Positions 17,875 to 27,274 of a stretch of DNA of 64,000 nt are shown here, piece by piece. The position numbers and the translations under genes were made by a program. The notes beneath the pieces are model-generated. The model did no database searches. It saw only the letters and a program-made list of their open reading frames with translations, and was not told the DNA's origin. Within the stretch, counting starts at the first letter, position 1; each line of letters starts with the position of its first letter. Origin of the DNA: Caballeronia ptereochthonis (lineage in GTDB: Bacteria; Pseudomonadota; Gammaproteobacteria; Burkholderiales; Burkholderiaceae); contig NZ_FCOB02000014.1 in NCBI RefSeq assembly GCF_001545075.1, positions 124,001-188,000 on the forward strand, given 5' to 3'.

Positions 17875-19062
17875 ATGCACAATCAACAACAACCGGGCAC
17901 CGCCTCCATGGCCGCCAATACCAACGTGTCGGGCATCTTCCGCCTCACGAGCCTGGCTGCGGCTGCTTCTTTCTGCGCGATTTTCGCGGGCTGCGGGCTC
18001 GCGCCTGGCATGCACTTCGAGTCGCCTCCGCAGCTCGTGGAGACATCGAACGACCAGGGCGAGCCGGCTACCGCGCAGAACATTCCGATCACGAATATCG
18101 ACCTCTCGCTCATCCGCAAGATGAAGGCGCAGCAGCCGTCGGCCTCCAACGATCCGAATGCGTCGCTCTACGGCAAGCCGGCTCCGTACAAGCTCGGCGT
18201 CGGCGACGTGCTGCAGATCACCGTGTGGGATCACCCCGAACTCGTCGCGGCGCTTGGCCAGCCGCCGCAGCAGACGCGCACGTCGGATGCCGCGCCCGGC
18301 TTCGTCGTGGATGCGGACGGCAATCTGCAGTTCCCGTATGTGAACCGCTCGCTGCACGTCGCGGGCAAGACCGAGGCGCAGGTTCAGCGCGAGCTCTACA
18401 CCGAGCTCTCAAAGGTGTTCGTGAAGCCGCAGGTGACGGTGCGCGTCGCGTCCTTCCGCGCCTCGCAGGTGTATATCGACGGCGACGTGCGCACGCCGGG
18501 CGCCCAGCAGATCAACGACATTCCGATGACGCTCACCGAGGCCATCGGTCGCGCGGGCGGCTTCGCGCCGACCGCGGATCAAAGCCGGGTCACGCTGATC
18601 CGCGACGGCGTCACGTACCACATCAACATGGCGGGCATGACCGCGAAGGGCCGCAGCCCATCGGACGTCATGCTCAGGCCGGGCGATGCGCTGCGCATCG
18701 ATTCGCGCGACGAAAACGGCGTGTACGTCATGGGCGAAGTGACGAAGCCCGCCACCGTGATCCCGATGCGCAACGGCAAGCTCACGCTCTCGGATGCCAT
18801 TTCGCAAGCCGGCAGCTTCAACGCCGAGACGTCCGATCCGAAGCAGCTGTACGTGATCCGCAACGGCAAGACGGATAGCCCCGAGGTGTATCACCTCGAT
18901 GCGCGCTCGCCGGTGTCGATGCTGCTCGCGAATGGCTTCGAGCTGCAGCCGAACGACGTCGTCTACGTGGACAACAACGGGCTCGTTCGCTTCTCGCGCG
19001 TGTTGAACCTGCTCTTGCCGGCGATCAACGCCGGTCTGACGGCGGCCGTTTTGACCAAGTAA
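17875..19062 (+). CDS. wza: Outer-membrane polysaccharide export lipoprotein (Wza/OPX family)
   Basis: A 395-residue export channel lipoprotein. A signal sequence ends in AIFAGC (Cys40 as lipid site). The polysaccharide export domain starts at YKLGVGDVLQITVWDHPE. SLBB-type repeats follow (YIDGDVRTPGAQQI and YVMGEVTKPATVI). The C-terminus is VLNLLLPAINAGLTAAVLT, similar to the Wza helix that spans the outer membrane. Known members form an octameric channel that works with Wzc. ATG 17875 follows AGGGGA by eight bases; ATG 17857 overlapping the previous stop is an alternative and would add six residues. The gene sits between the starter enzyme and the tyrosine kinase, as in other Wzy-dependent clusters. 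Confidence 0.94.
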   Translation: MHNQQQPGTASMAANTNVSGIFRLTSLAAAASFCAIFAGCGLAPGMHFESPPQLVETSNDQGEPATAQNIPITNIDLSLIRKMKAQQPSASNDPNASLYGKPAPYKLGVGDVLQITVWDHPELVAALGQPPQQTRTSDAAPGFVVDADGNLQFPYVNRSLHVAGKTEAQVQRELYTELSKVFVKPQVTVRVASFRASQVYIDGDVRTPGAQQINDIPMTLTEAIGRAGGFAPTADQSRVTLIRDGVTYHINMAGMTAKGRSPSDVMLRPGDALRIDSRDENGVYVMGEVTKPATVIPMRNGKLTLSDAISQAGSFNAETSDPKQLYVIRNGKTDSPEVYHLDARSPVSMLLANGFELQPNDVVYVDNNGLVRFSRVLNLLLPAINAGLTAAVLTK

Positions 19063-19131
19063 GCCTTTGACCGGCGCGCAGGGGCGCGCCGGCAAACATT
19101 GTTCGACTTAAAGAATTGAGCGAGCGAGACC

Positions 19132-21360
19132 ATGGCGATGAACTTTGATTCACGATACTCGGACGTATCGACGGGCGACGAGTTACGTTTGTCCGATTAT
19201 CTGGCGGCCGTGCTGGGCAACTGGAAGCTCGTAACGGTCGTGATGCTCGCCGTGGTCGCGCTGGGAACGGCATACGCATTCATCGCGACGCCGACGTACA
19301 AGGCGGACGCGCTGATCCAGGTGGAAGAGACCAACAACAATAACAATCCGAACGCCAACGCCAATGCGGTGCAGGCGGTCTCGCAGATGTTCGATGCGAA
19401 GTCCACCACCGCCGCGCAGATCGAGCTGCTGCGCTCGCGCCTCGTCGTCGACGACACGGTGCGGCGCCTGCATCTCGACATCAGCGCGGTGCCGCACGGC
19501 TTTCCGGTGCTGGGCGGCCTGATCGGCAGCGTCTTCTCGATGTTCAACATGCAGGTTCCGCCGGGTTACTTGTCGCGCTTCGCGTGGGGCGGCGAGCAGA
19601 TCGACGTGCCGCTCTTCGAGACGCCGAAGGATCTCTACGACCAGAAGTTCACGCTCGTCGCGGGCCAGAACGGCAGCTACGTGCTGAACGATCCGGACGG
19701 CGTCGCGATCCTCACCGGCCGTGTCGGACAGGAAGCCACGGGCGTCACGCCGCAGGGCCCGGTGAAGCTCAGGGTCGACAAGCTCACCGGCAACCCCGGC
19801 GTGCAGTTCGAGCTGCAGCGCTTCTCGACGCTCACCACCATCGACAATCTGCAGAAGCGCCTGACCGTCGCGGAAACGGCGCTGCAATCCGGCATCATCG
19901 GCTTGAGCCTGGAGGGCAGCAACCCGAAGGAAATCGCGCAGATCGTCAATAACATCGCGAACCGCTACGTCGCGCAGGACGCGGAGAAGCGTTCGGCCGA
20001 AGCGGAGCACACGCTCGCCTTCCTGGATCAGCAACTGCCGATCCTGAAGAAGCAGCTCGACGAATCCGAGCAGAAGTACAACTCCTTCCGCAACAAACAG
20101 GGCACGGTGGATCTCTCGGAAGAGAGCCGCCTGTTGCTGCAGCAGATCGTCGACAACAAGACGAAGCTGTCCGACCTGCAGCAGCAGCGCGCGGAACTGT
20201 CGCTGCGCTTCACGGCGAATCACCCGTCGGTGCAGGCGCTCGACGCGCAGATCGCTTCGCTGACCGGCGCCCAGTCGCGCATGGCGAAGAACGTGTCGGC
20301 GCTGCCGGACACCGAGCAGACCGCGCTGCGCTATCTGCGCGACGTGCGCGTGAACACCGAGCTCTACACGAACCTCCTGAACAGCGCGCAGCAGCTGCGT
20401 ATCGCGAAGGCGGGCCAGATCGGCAACGTGCGCGTGGTGGACTTCGCGCAGGCGCCGGACGATCCCGTGCGTCCGAAGCGCGTGCTCGTGATCCTGATCT
20501 CGGCGGGCGTGGGTCTCGTGCTCGGCATCATCCTCGCGTTCATCCGCAAGTCGCTGTATGGCGGCGTCGAGCGTCCGGAAGAGATCGAAAAGCAACTGGG
20601 CGTGCGCGTCTTCGCGATCGTGCCGCGCAGCACGCAGCAGCTGCGCCTGCAGCGCAAGGTCGGCCTGCGTCGCGAAGGCCTGCACGTGCTCGCCGCACAG
20701 GCGCCGGAGGATGCCGCGGTCGAAGGCATCCGCGGCCTGCGCACCTCGCTTCAATTGCAGCTCGCCGATGCGCGCAACAACGTCGTGATGCTGACCGGCT
20801 CGCGGCCGGAAGCGGGCAAGTCGTTCCTCTCGGTGAACCTCGCGACGCTCGTCGCCTCGACGAGAAAGCGCGTGCTGCTGATCGACGGCGACATGCGCCG
20901 CGGCGACATCCACTCGCACTTCGGCGTGCGTCACTCGCCGGGCCTGTCGGACGTGCTGATGGGCGCGGACGTGACGAGCGCGATCCTGCACGACGTGCTG
21001 CCCGGCGTCGATCTCATCACCAAGGGCTCGCTGCCTTCGCACCCGTCGGAGCTCCTTGCGAGCGACCGCCTGGGCGACGTGCTGGGCGAGCTCAAGCAAC
21101 TCTACGACCTCGTGATCATCGACACCCCGCCGGTGCTGGCGGTGACCGATGCGACGGTCATCGGCAAGCACGCGGGCACGAGCCTGCTCGTCGTGCGACA
21201 CGGCAAGAACCAGGTGCAGGAGATTGGCGAAACGATGAAGCGCCTGCACCACGGTGGTGTGAACATGAAGGGTGTGCTGCTTACGGATGTTCCGCAATCG
21301 AAGATGTTGATGGGAAGTACATACGCCGGGTATTACGGCTACGAAAGCATCGCGGAGTAA
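19132..21360 (+). CDS. wzc: Polysaccharide co-polymerase and tyrosine autokinase (Wzc/BY-kinase)
   Basis: A 742-residue inner-membrane protein. It has a first transmembrane helix near 30-50 (Wzz domain) and a long periplasmic coiled-coil region. The second helix ([20 protein letters not shown]) is near 443-462. A cytoplasmic BY-kinase domain carries Walker [12 protein letters not shown], Walker A' [12 protein letters not shown] and Walker [10 protein letters not shown]. The C-terminus [13 protein letters not shown] holds four tyrosines, the cluster that is autophosphorylated in this family. Cycling of that cluster controls chain length and export through Wza. No low-molecular-weight tyrosine phosphatase (Wzb) gene is present in this window. 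The asparagine-rich stretch [11 protein letters not shown] near 67 is a local oddity. Confidence 0.95.
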   Translation: MAMNFDSRYSDVSTGDELRLSDYLAAVLGNWKLVTVVMLAVVALGTAYAFIATPTYKADALIQVEETNNNNNPNANANAVQAVSQMFDAKSTTAAQIELLRSRLVVDDTVRRLHLDISAVPHGFPVLGGLIGSVFSMFNMQVPPGYLSRFAWGGEQIDVPLFETPKDLYDQKFTLVAGQNGSYVLNDPDGVAILTGRVGQEATGVTPQGPVKLRVDKLTGNPGVQFELQRFSTLTTIDNLQKRLTVAETALQSGIIGLSLEGSNPKEIAQIVNNIANRYVAQDAEKRSAEAEHTLAFLDQQLPILKKQLDESEQKYNSFRNKQGTVDLSEESRLLLQQIVDNKTKLSDLQQQRAELSLRFTANHPSVQALDAQIASLTGAQSRMAKNVSALPDTEQTALRYLRDVRVNTELYTNLLNSAQQLRIAKAGQIGNVRVVDFAQAPDDPVRPKRVLVILISAGVGLVLGIILAFIRKSLYGGVERPEEIEKQLGVRVFAIVPRSTQQLRLQRKVGLRREGLHVLAAQAPEDAAVEGIRGLRTSLQLQLADARNNVVMLTGSRPEAGKSFLSVNLATLVASTRKRVLLIDGDMRRGDIHSHFGVRHSPGLSDVLMGADVTSAILHDVLPGVDLITKGSLPSHPSELLASDRLGDVLGELKQLYDLVIIDTPPVLAVTDATVIGKHAGTSLLVVRHGKNQVQEIGETMKRLHHGGVNMKGVLLTDVPQSKMLMGSTYAGYYGYESIAE

Positions 21361-21458
21361 GGCGTCGCGGAGAACAAAAGCTCGGTAGTGCCCGGTACAA
21401 CAATGTCGGCGCCTCCCCGCGCGCCGCATCTTTGAGACCGAAGATGGAGAGGTTACGC

Positions 21459-22577
21459 ATGGACCGCAAAGTCGCTTTGATCACCGGCATCACGGGGCAA
21501 GACGGGTCGTATCTTGCCGAACTGTTGCTCAGCAAGGGTTACGAGGTGCACGGCATCAAGCGCCGTAGTTCGCTATTCAATACAGACCGCATCGACCACC
21601 TGTACCGCGATCCGCACGAAGCGGACCAGCGCCTGTTCCTTCACCACGGAGACCTGACCGATTCGACGAGCCTCGTGCGCATCATCCAGCGGGTGATGCC
21701 CGACGAGATCTACAACCTCGCGGCGCAGAGCCACGTCGCGGTGTCGTTCGAGGAGCCCGAGTACACGGCCAACGCCGATGGCCTGGGCGCGCTGCGCATT
21801 CTCGAGGCGATACGCATTCTCGGCCTCGAGAAGAAAACGCGTTTCTATCAAGCTTCGACATCCGAACTATATGGTCTGGTTCAGGAGATCCCGCAGCGCG
21901 AGAGCACGCCGTTCTATCCGCGCAGTCCGTATGCGGTCGCGAAGCTCTACGCGTACTGGATCACGGTGAACTACCGCGAGGCGTATGGCATGTACGCGTG
22001 CAACGGCATTCTTTTCAACCACGAATCGCCGGTTCGCGGGGAAACGTTTGTCACACGAAAGATCACGCGCGCGATCGCACGCATCGCCGTGGGGCTGCAG
22101 GACGATCTGTATCTCGGCAATCTCTCCGCGCTGCGCGACTGGGGTCATGCGCGCGACTACGTCGAGATGCAGTGGATGATGCTGCAGCAGGAAAAGCCCG
22201 AGGACTTCGTGATCGCGACGGGCGTGCAGTACAGCGTGCGCGAGTTCGTCCAGCATGCGGCCGCCGAGCTCGGCGTGCACGTGCGCTTCGAGGGCGAAGG
22301 CGTCGATGAAATCGGCGTCGTGGATCGCGTCGAGAGCCGCGAGACCAAGCTCGCGCCGGGACAGGTGATCGTGCGCGTCGATCCGCGCTACTTCCGCCCG
22401 ACCGAGGTCGAGACGCTGCTCGGCGACCCGTCCAAGGCGCATGCGAAGCTCGGCTGGCGTCCCGTCACGCCGTTCGCGTCGCTCGTCAAGGAGATGGTGC
22501 GCGCCGACTATCAGATCGCCCGACGCGACGCGCTCGTCACGCTCGCCGGTTTCAAGGCCCTCGAACATCACGAGTGA
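21459..22577 (+). CDS. gmd: GDP-mannose 4,6-dehydratase
   Basis: A 372-residue extended SDR making GDP-4-keto-6-deoxymannose, the first step to GDP-fucose or GDP-rhamnose. It starts [20 protein letters not shown], with the NADP motif. It has the family element [16 protein letters not shown], a Thr/Ser-Tyr-Lys active site (STSELYG and [12 protein letters not shown]) and [20 protein letters not shown] 21459 has GAGAGG six bases upstream; the in-frame ATG at 21432 would add nine basic residues. It follows wzc by about 100 bp, and its stop overlaps a GTG of the following fcl gene, so the two steps of GDP-fucose synthesis are coupled. Confidence 0.96.
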   Translation: MDRKVALITGITGQDGSYLAELLLSKGYEVHGIKRRSSLFNTDRIDHLYRDPHEADQRLFLHHGDLTDSTSLVRIIQRVMPDEIYNLAAQSHVAVSFEEPEYTANADGLGALRILEAIRILGLEKKTRFYQASTSELYGLVQEIPQRESTPFYPRSPYAVAKLYAYWITVNYREAYGMYACNGILFNHESPVRGETFVTRKITRAIARIAVGLQDDLYLGNLSALRDWGHARDYVEMQWMMLQQEKPEDFVIATGVQYSVREFVQHAAAELGVHVRFEGEGVDEIGVVDRVESRETKLAPGQVIVRVDPRYFRPTEVETLLGDPSKAHAKLGWRPVTPFASLVKEMVRADYQIARRDALVTLAGFKALEHHE

Positions 22578-22582
22578 AGCGC

Positions 22583-23539
22583 ATGGACAAGCACGCACGT
22601 ATCTTCGTTGCAGGACATCGCGGCATGGTCGGCTCGGCGCTCGTGCGCCGTCTCACGGACGCGGGCTATCGCAACATCGTCACGCGTACGAAGGCGCATC
22701 TCGATCTCACCGACCAGGGCGGCGTGAACCTGTTTTTCGAGGAGGAGAAGATCGACGTCGTGTTGCTCGCGGCGGCGCGCGTAGGCGGCATCCTCGCGAA
22801 TTCGACGATGCCCGCCTCGTTCATCTACGAGAACCTCGCGATCGAAACGAACGTGATCCACGCGGCGTGCCGCTGGAACGTGTCGAAGCTGATCTTCTTC
22901 GGTTCTTCGTGCATCTATCCGAAGGCGTGCCCGCAGCCGATCCGGGAGGAGTACCTCCTGCAATCCGCGCTGGAGCCGACCAACGAAGCCTATGCGATCG
23001 CGAAGATCGCGGGCCTGAAGATGTGCGAGGCCTACAACCGCCAGTACGGCACGAAGTTCGTCTCGCTGATGCCGACGAACCTCTACGGCCCGAACGACAA
23101 CTACGACCTGAAGAGCAGCCACGTGCTGCCCGCGCTGATCCGCAAGGCGCACGAGGCCAAGCTGCGCGGCGAGGCGACGTTGCCCGTATGGGGCTCGGGC
23201 ACGCCGCGCCGCGAGTTCCTGCACGTGGACGATCTCGCGGATGCCGCGACCTTCCTCATGGAGCGCGACGTGAGCGATGGCGTGTTCAATGTCGGCGTGG
23301 GCGAGGATCTGACGATCCGCGAACTGGCGCAGACGGTCTGCCGCGTGGTGGGCTTTCACGGCGATCTCGTATTCGATCCGGGCAAGCCGGACGGCACGCC
23401 GCGCAAGCTGCTCGATGTCTCGAAGCTTGAAGGCATGGGATGGAAGGCATCGATCGGCCTGGAAGAAGGGATTCGCGCGACCTATGAGGAGTTTCTCGCG
23501 CGCTACGCATCGATGCAGCAGGCGCCGGTCGCCGCTTGA
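22583..23539 (+). CDS. fcl: GDP-L-fucose synthase
   Basis: A 318-residue bifunctional 3,5-epimerase/4-reductase converting the Gmd product to GDP-L-fucose with NADPH. Visible marks are RIFVAGHRGMVGSALVRRL, GSSCIYPKACPQPIREEYLL, the active-site NEAYAIAKIAGLK, the NLYGPNDNYD loop and SGTPRREFLHVDDLADA. ATG 22583 is chosen; a GTG at 22574 overlapping the Gmd stop would add three residues. No clear ribosome site precedes either, which fits translational coupling. Together with gmd it predicts fucose in the EPS. Confidence 0.96.
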   Translation: MDKHARIFVAGHRGMVGSALVRRLTDAGYRNIVTRTKAHLDLTDQGGVNLFFEEEKIDVVLLAAARVGGILANSTMPASFIYENLAIETNVIHAACRWNVSKLIFFGSSCIYPKACPQPIREEYLLQSALEPTNEAYAIAKIAGLKMCEAYNRQYGTKFVSLMPTNLYGPNDNYDLKSSHVLPALIRKAHEAKLRGEATLPVWGSGTPRREFLHVDDLADAATFLMERDVSDGVFNVGVGEDLTIRELAQTVCRVVGFHGDLVFDPGKPDGTPRKLLDVSKLEGMGWKASIGLEEGIRATYEEFLARYASMQQAPVAA

Positions 23540-23598
23540 GCGCAGCCTGATCGCGCATCGACCACGACGATAACGACACTCCCAGGGACAAAACAAAA

Positions 23599-24741
23599 AT
23601 GTCAGCAACAGTGACCATCTTTCATAACGTCGTGTGGTCGCGGCACAAGGGTGAAGTGCTGTCCGCGCTCCACAATATCTCGGGGTCCGGCTCGATCCGC
23701 TATTCGATGGTGCAGATCGCGGATACGGAGCATGATCGTATCGGCTTCTCCGATGTCGACTATTCGTTTCACCGCTATCCGATGAAGAAGCTCTTCAACG
23801 GCTGCTACGAGGACGTGCCGACCTGGCGCATGACCATGCGTCTCACGTGGGAAGTGCTGAAGACGAAGGCGGATCTCGTGGTTTTGCCGGGGTATCACCG
23901 TCCCGAATATTGGGCGATGATGGCGGCGTGCATCGTGACGGGCAAGCGTCGCGCGGTGTTCTGCGATTCGACCGCGCGCGACAATCCGCGCCGCATGATC
24001 ACCTCGATTCCGAAGCGCGTGTTCTTCGCGCTGTGCGACGGCTACTTCGCGTTCGGTATGCGCAGCCGCGAGTATCTGATGTCGCTCGGCGCGAAGCAGG
24101 ACACGATCTTCAGTCCGTGCCAGGCGGCCGCCCTGCCGCGCTCGTTCTCGCCGGACACGGTGGTGCCGGACAGGCTTGCGTATCGCGAGGGCAACAAGCC
24201 GGTTTTTCTATTCGTTGGCCGTCTGTCCGCTGAGAAGGGAATCGACACGCTCGTCGAAGCGTTCAAGATGTTGAAGGAGCGCGTGCAGGATGCGGAGCTG
24301 CGCATCGTCGGCACGGGGCCGCTCGGCGATCAGTTGAAGGAGCAAGTCGCCGATACCGGTCTGCAAGACTCCGTGAAGTTTCTGGGCAGTCTGCAGGACG
24401 AACCGCTTTCGCGCGAGTATTTCAGCGCCACGTGCATGGTGCTGCCGAGCCTGCGCGAGCCCTGGGGCCTCGTGACGAACGAGGCGTTGAGCCACGGCTG
24501 TCCGGTCATCGTCAGCGATAGCTGCGGCTGCGTGCCGGAGCTCGTGGTGGACGGCGTGTCGGGCTATGCGTTTCCGGCAGGCGATGTGCCGGCGCTGCAC
24601 CGCGCGATGCTGAAGTCGCTGGAAGCGTTCGCCGATACGGCGGGCGTCGCCAGACGCTGTACCGACGTGATCCAGCGTTTCGACCCGCCGTCCGCGGCGG
24701 CGAACATCGCACGCGGCTGCGCGCTGCTCTTGACGAACTGA
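23599..24741 (+). CDS. GT4 glycosyltransferase (EPS)
   Basis: A 380-residue GT-B fold transferase. The second domain carries the family 4 features: VFLFVGRLSAEKGIDTLVEA and LPSLREPWGLVTNEALSHG, containing the ExxxxxxxE donor motif (EPWGLVTNE), then GCPVIVSDSCGCVPELV. The N-terminal domain has RHKGEVLSALHN and PGYHRPEYWAMMAA. It acts at the cytoplasmic face on a lipid-linked EPS intermediate; donor unknown, with GDP-fucose, GDP-mannose and UDP-glucose all available. AGGGA precedes the ATG. A 14-bp hairpin follows the gene. Confidence 0.85.
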   Translation: MSATVTIFHNVVWSRHKGEVLSALHNISGSGSIRYSMVQIADTEHDRIGFSDVDYSFHRYPMKKLFNGCYEDVPTWRMTMRLTWEVLKTKADLVVLPGYHRPEYWAMMAACIVTGKRRAVFCDSTARDNPRRMITSIPKRVFFALCDGYFAFGMRSREYLMSLGAKQDTIFSPCQAAALPRSFSPDTVVPDRLAYREGNKPVFLFVGRLSAEKGIDTLVEAFKMLKERVQDAELRIVGTGPLGDQLKEQVADTGLQDSVKFLGSLQDEPLSREYFSATCMVLPSLREPWGLVTNEALSHGCPVIVSDSCGCVPELVVDGVSGYAFPAGDVPALHRAMLKSLEAFADTAGVARRCTDVIQRFDPPSAAANIARGCALLLTN

Positions 24742-24771
24742 ACGAAGGGAGGGCTCATACGCGGTGAAAAC

Positions 24772-24805
24772 GCCGCCGGATACGCGGCCCTGCGTATCCG
24801 GCGGC
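24772..24805. repeat. Perfect 14-bp inverted repeat (hairpin) between two EPS transferase genes
   Basis: GCCGCCGGATACGC at 24772-24785 and its exact complement at 24792-24805 enclose a six-base loop. There is no T-run on the + strand; on the - strand the stem is followed by GTTTTC. It may attenuate or stabilise the EPS transcript, or be a terminator read from the other strand. Confidence 0.6.
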
Positions 24806-24873
24806 AGGCGCTTTGCCCGAGCGGCGAGGACCCGCTTGGGAAATCCGGGCGCGAATGTCGGGCGAGGGACCAC

Positions 24874-26229
24874 ATGAAAATACTGATCTACGGGCTGAAT
24901 TACGCGCCCGAGTTGACGGGTACGGGCAAATACACGGCGGAAATGGCCGAGGCGCTGGCCGAAGCGGGCCACGACGTGCGCGTCGTCTGCGCGCCGCCGT
25001 ACTACCCGGATTGGAAAGTGGGTCCGGGCTACAGGAGCTGGATGCATCGCATCGAGACGCGCCGTGGCGTGCGTCTGTGGCGCGCGCCGCTCTGGGTGCC
25101 CGCGAAGCCGAGCGGCGCGAAGCGGATGCTGCATCTCGCTTCGTTCGCGTTCGCGTCGCTGCCCGCGCTGGCCGTGCACGCGCTATGGCGTCCGCATGTC
25201 GCGATGACCATCGCGCCGAGCTTGCTCAATGCGCCCGGCGCGCTCATGCTCGCGCGCATGACGGGCGCGCGCTCGTGGCTGCATATCCAGGATTTCGAGG
25301 TCGATGCCGCGTTCGATCTCGGCCTCCTGAGGAATCCCCGCGCCGGCCGCATGGCGCTTGCATTCGAGCGCTGGCTCATGAAGCGCTTCGACGTGGTGTC
25401 GTCGATCTCGGACAAGATGGTCGATCGCGCCGTGAACAAGGGGGTCCCGCTCGCCAACGTGTTTCATCTGCCGAACTGGGTCGATACCGCCGCGATCTTT
25501 CCACTCGATCGTCCGAGCGAGTTTCGCCGCGAGCTGGGCATAGGCGAGCACACGGCCGTCGTGCTGTACTCGGGCAACATGGGCGCGAAGCAGGGTCTCG
25601 AGGTGCTCGCCGATGCCGCCGCCGCGCTCGCGTCGCGCGAGGATATCGTCTTCGTGTTCTGCGGCAACGGCGCGACCCGGGCGCAGTTGCAGAAGCGTTG
25701 CGCCGATCTGCCCAATACGCGCTTCCTGAGCCTGCAGCCCATCGAGCGCCTGAACGAGCTGCTCAATCTCGCCGACATTCACGTGCTGCCGCAGCGCGGC
25801 GACGTCGCGGATCTCGTCATGCCGTCGAAGCTGACCGGCATGTTCGCGAGCGCGCGCGCCGTGGTCGCGATGGCGCATCCGGGCACCGAGCTGCACGAGG
25901 CGGTGAACGGTCGCGGCGAGGTGATCGAGCCGGAGAACGCGCCGGCGCTCATCGGCGCGATCGAAAGGCTCGTCGCCGAGCCCGAGCTGCGCGCGCGTCA
26001 CGGTGCGGAAGGGCGGCGCTTCGCGCAGGAGCGGCTTGCCCCGGCAGTGGTGTTCGCGCATCTTCAGGAGCGGCTCTTCGCGCTCGCGGGCTCGCGTCTT
26101 CCGAATGCGGCGGAAGTGCGCCTGCAGGAAGTGGCCTCGCAGACGCGGCCCGCCGACGTGCCCGATGTCACGCTCACGCGCATGACGGAGCGCGCGCCGA
26201 TCCTGCCGCAGATCGAGAAGATCGAATAA
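24874..26229 (+). CDS. wcaI: GT4 glycosyltransferase, WcaI-like (colanic acid type)
   Basis: A 451-residue protein very close in pattern to WcaI of colanic acid clusters. It begins MKILIYGLNYAPELTGTGKY, followed by APPYYPDWKVG and then LHIQDFEVDAAFDLGLL. The GT-B C-terminal domain has VLYSGNMGAKQGLEVL, VMPSKLTGMFASAR and HPGTELHEAVNGRGEVIEPE. WcaI is thought to be a fucosyltransferase, and GDP-fucose synthesis is encoded just upstream, so transfer of fucose is a reasonable guess. The C-terminus has about 40 extra residues. It is the last + strand gene before a bidirectional hairpin, so the first EPS transcript probably ends there. Confidence 0.88.
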   Translation: MKILIYGLNYAPELTGTGKYTAEMAEALAEAGHDVRVVCAPPYYPDWKVGPGYRSWMHRIETRRGVRLWRAPLWVPAKPSGAKRMLHLASFAFASLPALAVHALWRPHVAMTIAPSLLNAPGALMLARMTGARSWLHIQDFEVDAAFDLGLLRNPRAGRMALAFERWLMKRFDVVSSISDKMVDRAVNKGVPLANVFHLPNWVDTAAIFPLDRPSEFRRELGIGEHTAVVLYSGNMGAKQGLEVLADAAAALASREDIVFVFCGNGATRAQLQKRCADLPNTRFLSLQPIERLNELLNLADIHVLPQRGDVADLVMPSKLTGMFASARAVVAMAHPGTELHEAVNGRGEVIEPENAPALIGAIERLVAEPELRARHGAEGRRFAQERLAPAVVFAHLQERLFALAGSRLPNAAEVRLQEVASQTRPADVPDVTLTRMTERAPILPQIEKIE

Positions 26230-26251
26230 GGTTTTCGGCTTTCCGGTTGCC

Positions 26252-26287
26252 CGGGCCTTGCGTGAACCTACGTTCACGCAAGGCCCG
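26252..26287. terminator. Bidirectional hairpin between convergent genes
   Basis: A perfect 16-bp stem (CGGGCCTTGCGTGAAC at 26252-26267, complement at 26272-26287) with a four-base loop CTAC. It lies between the wcaI-like stop and the stop of the convergent small exported protein gene, the expected place for a shared terminator, although T-runs are short. Confidence 0.65.
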
Positions 26288-26292
26288 AATGC

Positions 26293-26766
26293 TCAGTACG
26301 GCGACTTGTAGATGTCCCGGGCACGCGCCGCGTTCGCGGCCGGCGGCTTGAGGCCTGCGGGTGTCGGATAGAGCGTCGCGGCCGCGCCTTGCGGCATCAT
26401 CATCGTCTTGGCGTCGGCCTTGCGTCCCGTCGGGCGAAGCTGCGCGCCCGCGGCGGGATTGCCCACGTAACCGTTCTGTTGCGCGAGCAGCTTGTCCGTC
26501 GGCGAGACGCCCTGCGCGGTCTGCGCATTGGTGATCGGGCCGCGCTGGCCGCCGCGTCCGTTGGTCGGCGCGCCATATGGGTCCGAGTACGTGCTGGGAC
26601 TGCCGAGGAGATCCATTTCGGCCGGCGCGCCGCCGCCGGCCTCACCCTTGCTGATCGCCGCATCGGCGAAATTGCCCGCGTGCGCGGTCTGTGATGCGAC
26701 AAGCGCGCACGGCGCGAGAGCGGCCATGACCAGCGCTAGCGACGCCGTGCGTAGCTCGTGTTTCAT
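26293..26766 (-). CDS. Small exported protein of unknown function
   Basis: A 157-residue protein I do not recognise. ATG 26766 is preceded by GGAGG at a six-base spacing. The first 30 residues are a clear signal peptide (LALVMAALAPCALVASQTAHA, cut predicted after AHA). The mature part is low in complexity and rich in Gly, Ala, Pro, Asn and Gln, with GGRGGQ-type segments, a KTMMMPQG stretch and the C-terminus YKSPY. No enzyme motif is visible. It lies inside the EPS locus but on the opposite strand. It could be a periplasmic or secreted matrix-associated protein; this is only inferred from location and composition. Confidence 0.7.
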   Translation of the reverse strand: MKHELRTASLALVMAALAPCALVASQTAHAGNFADAAISKGEAGGGAPAEMDLLGSPSTYSDPYGAPTNGRGGQRGPITNAQTAQGVSPTDKLLAQQNGYVGNPAAGAQLRPTGRKADAKTMMMPQGAAATLYPTPAGLKPPAANAARARDIYKSPY

Positions 26767-27274
26767 CGGTGCCTCCAGGCGTATTGCAATGATTCGTCGT
26801 GCATCGTAATGTGGCATCGCGCATCGTTTCGGAGCGCGCCGACAAGTGTCTTGTCGACCAGAGCGGGTGCTTGATCGCCTTGCGCTGGATGAGTCGCGCG
26901 CGCATGAAAACAGGATATTGCGCGCCACCGCCGGCTACCGCCAAAAGCCATGCCGAAGCGGCCATTCGTATCCGGGCGCACGCGGTGCATCGCACCCTTC
27001 GCCGATAATTGACCTACCAGATTCCGCACGTCGGCGATGGGAGGGCGCGCGTTCCCTGCGAATGGGTGGACGACAAAACAGCCTCGATCGCGTGATCATG
27101 CGGTGCAGGAAAGGCAGGGCCCCGCTTCGTATGACGAGAATCGAAATACAAGTCGCGAACACGGGACAGGGCTGGAAAGCGACAGGTCTTCGAAAGAAGA
27201 CGGCGCTGCGAACGATACGCATGGCGCGCCGCAAGGCGCCCTTGGGGCAAGAGCGGTGATATGGCGGGGGTCAT
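26767..27274. promoter_or_regulatory. 508-bp divergent intergenic region
   Basis: No gene is supported between the small exported protein (leftwards) and the acetyltransferase (rightwards). Reading frames here are arginine-rich shadows. It must carry promoters for both flanking genes. No clear -35/-10 pair or strong dyad was seen. Confidence 0.35.
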
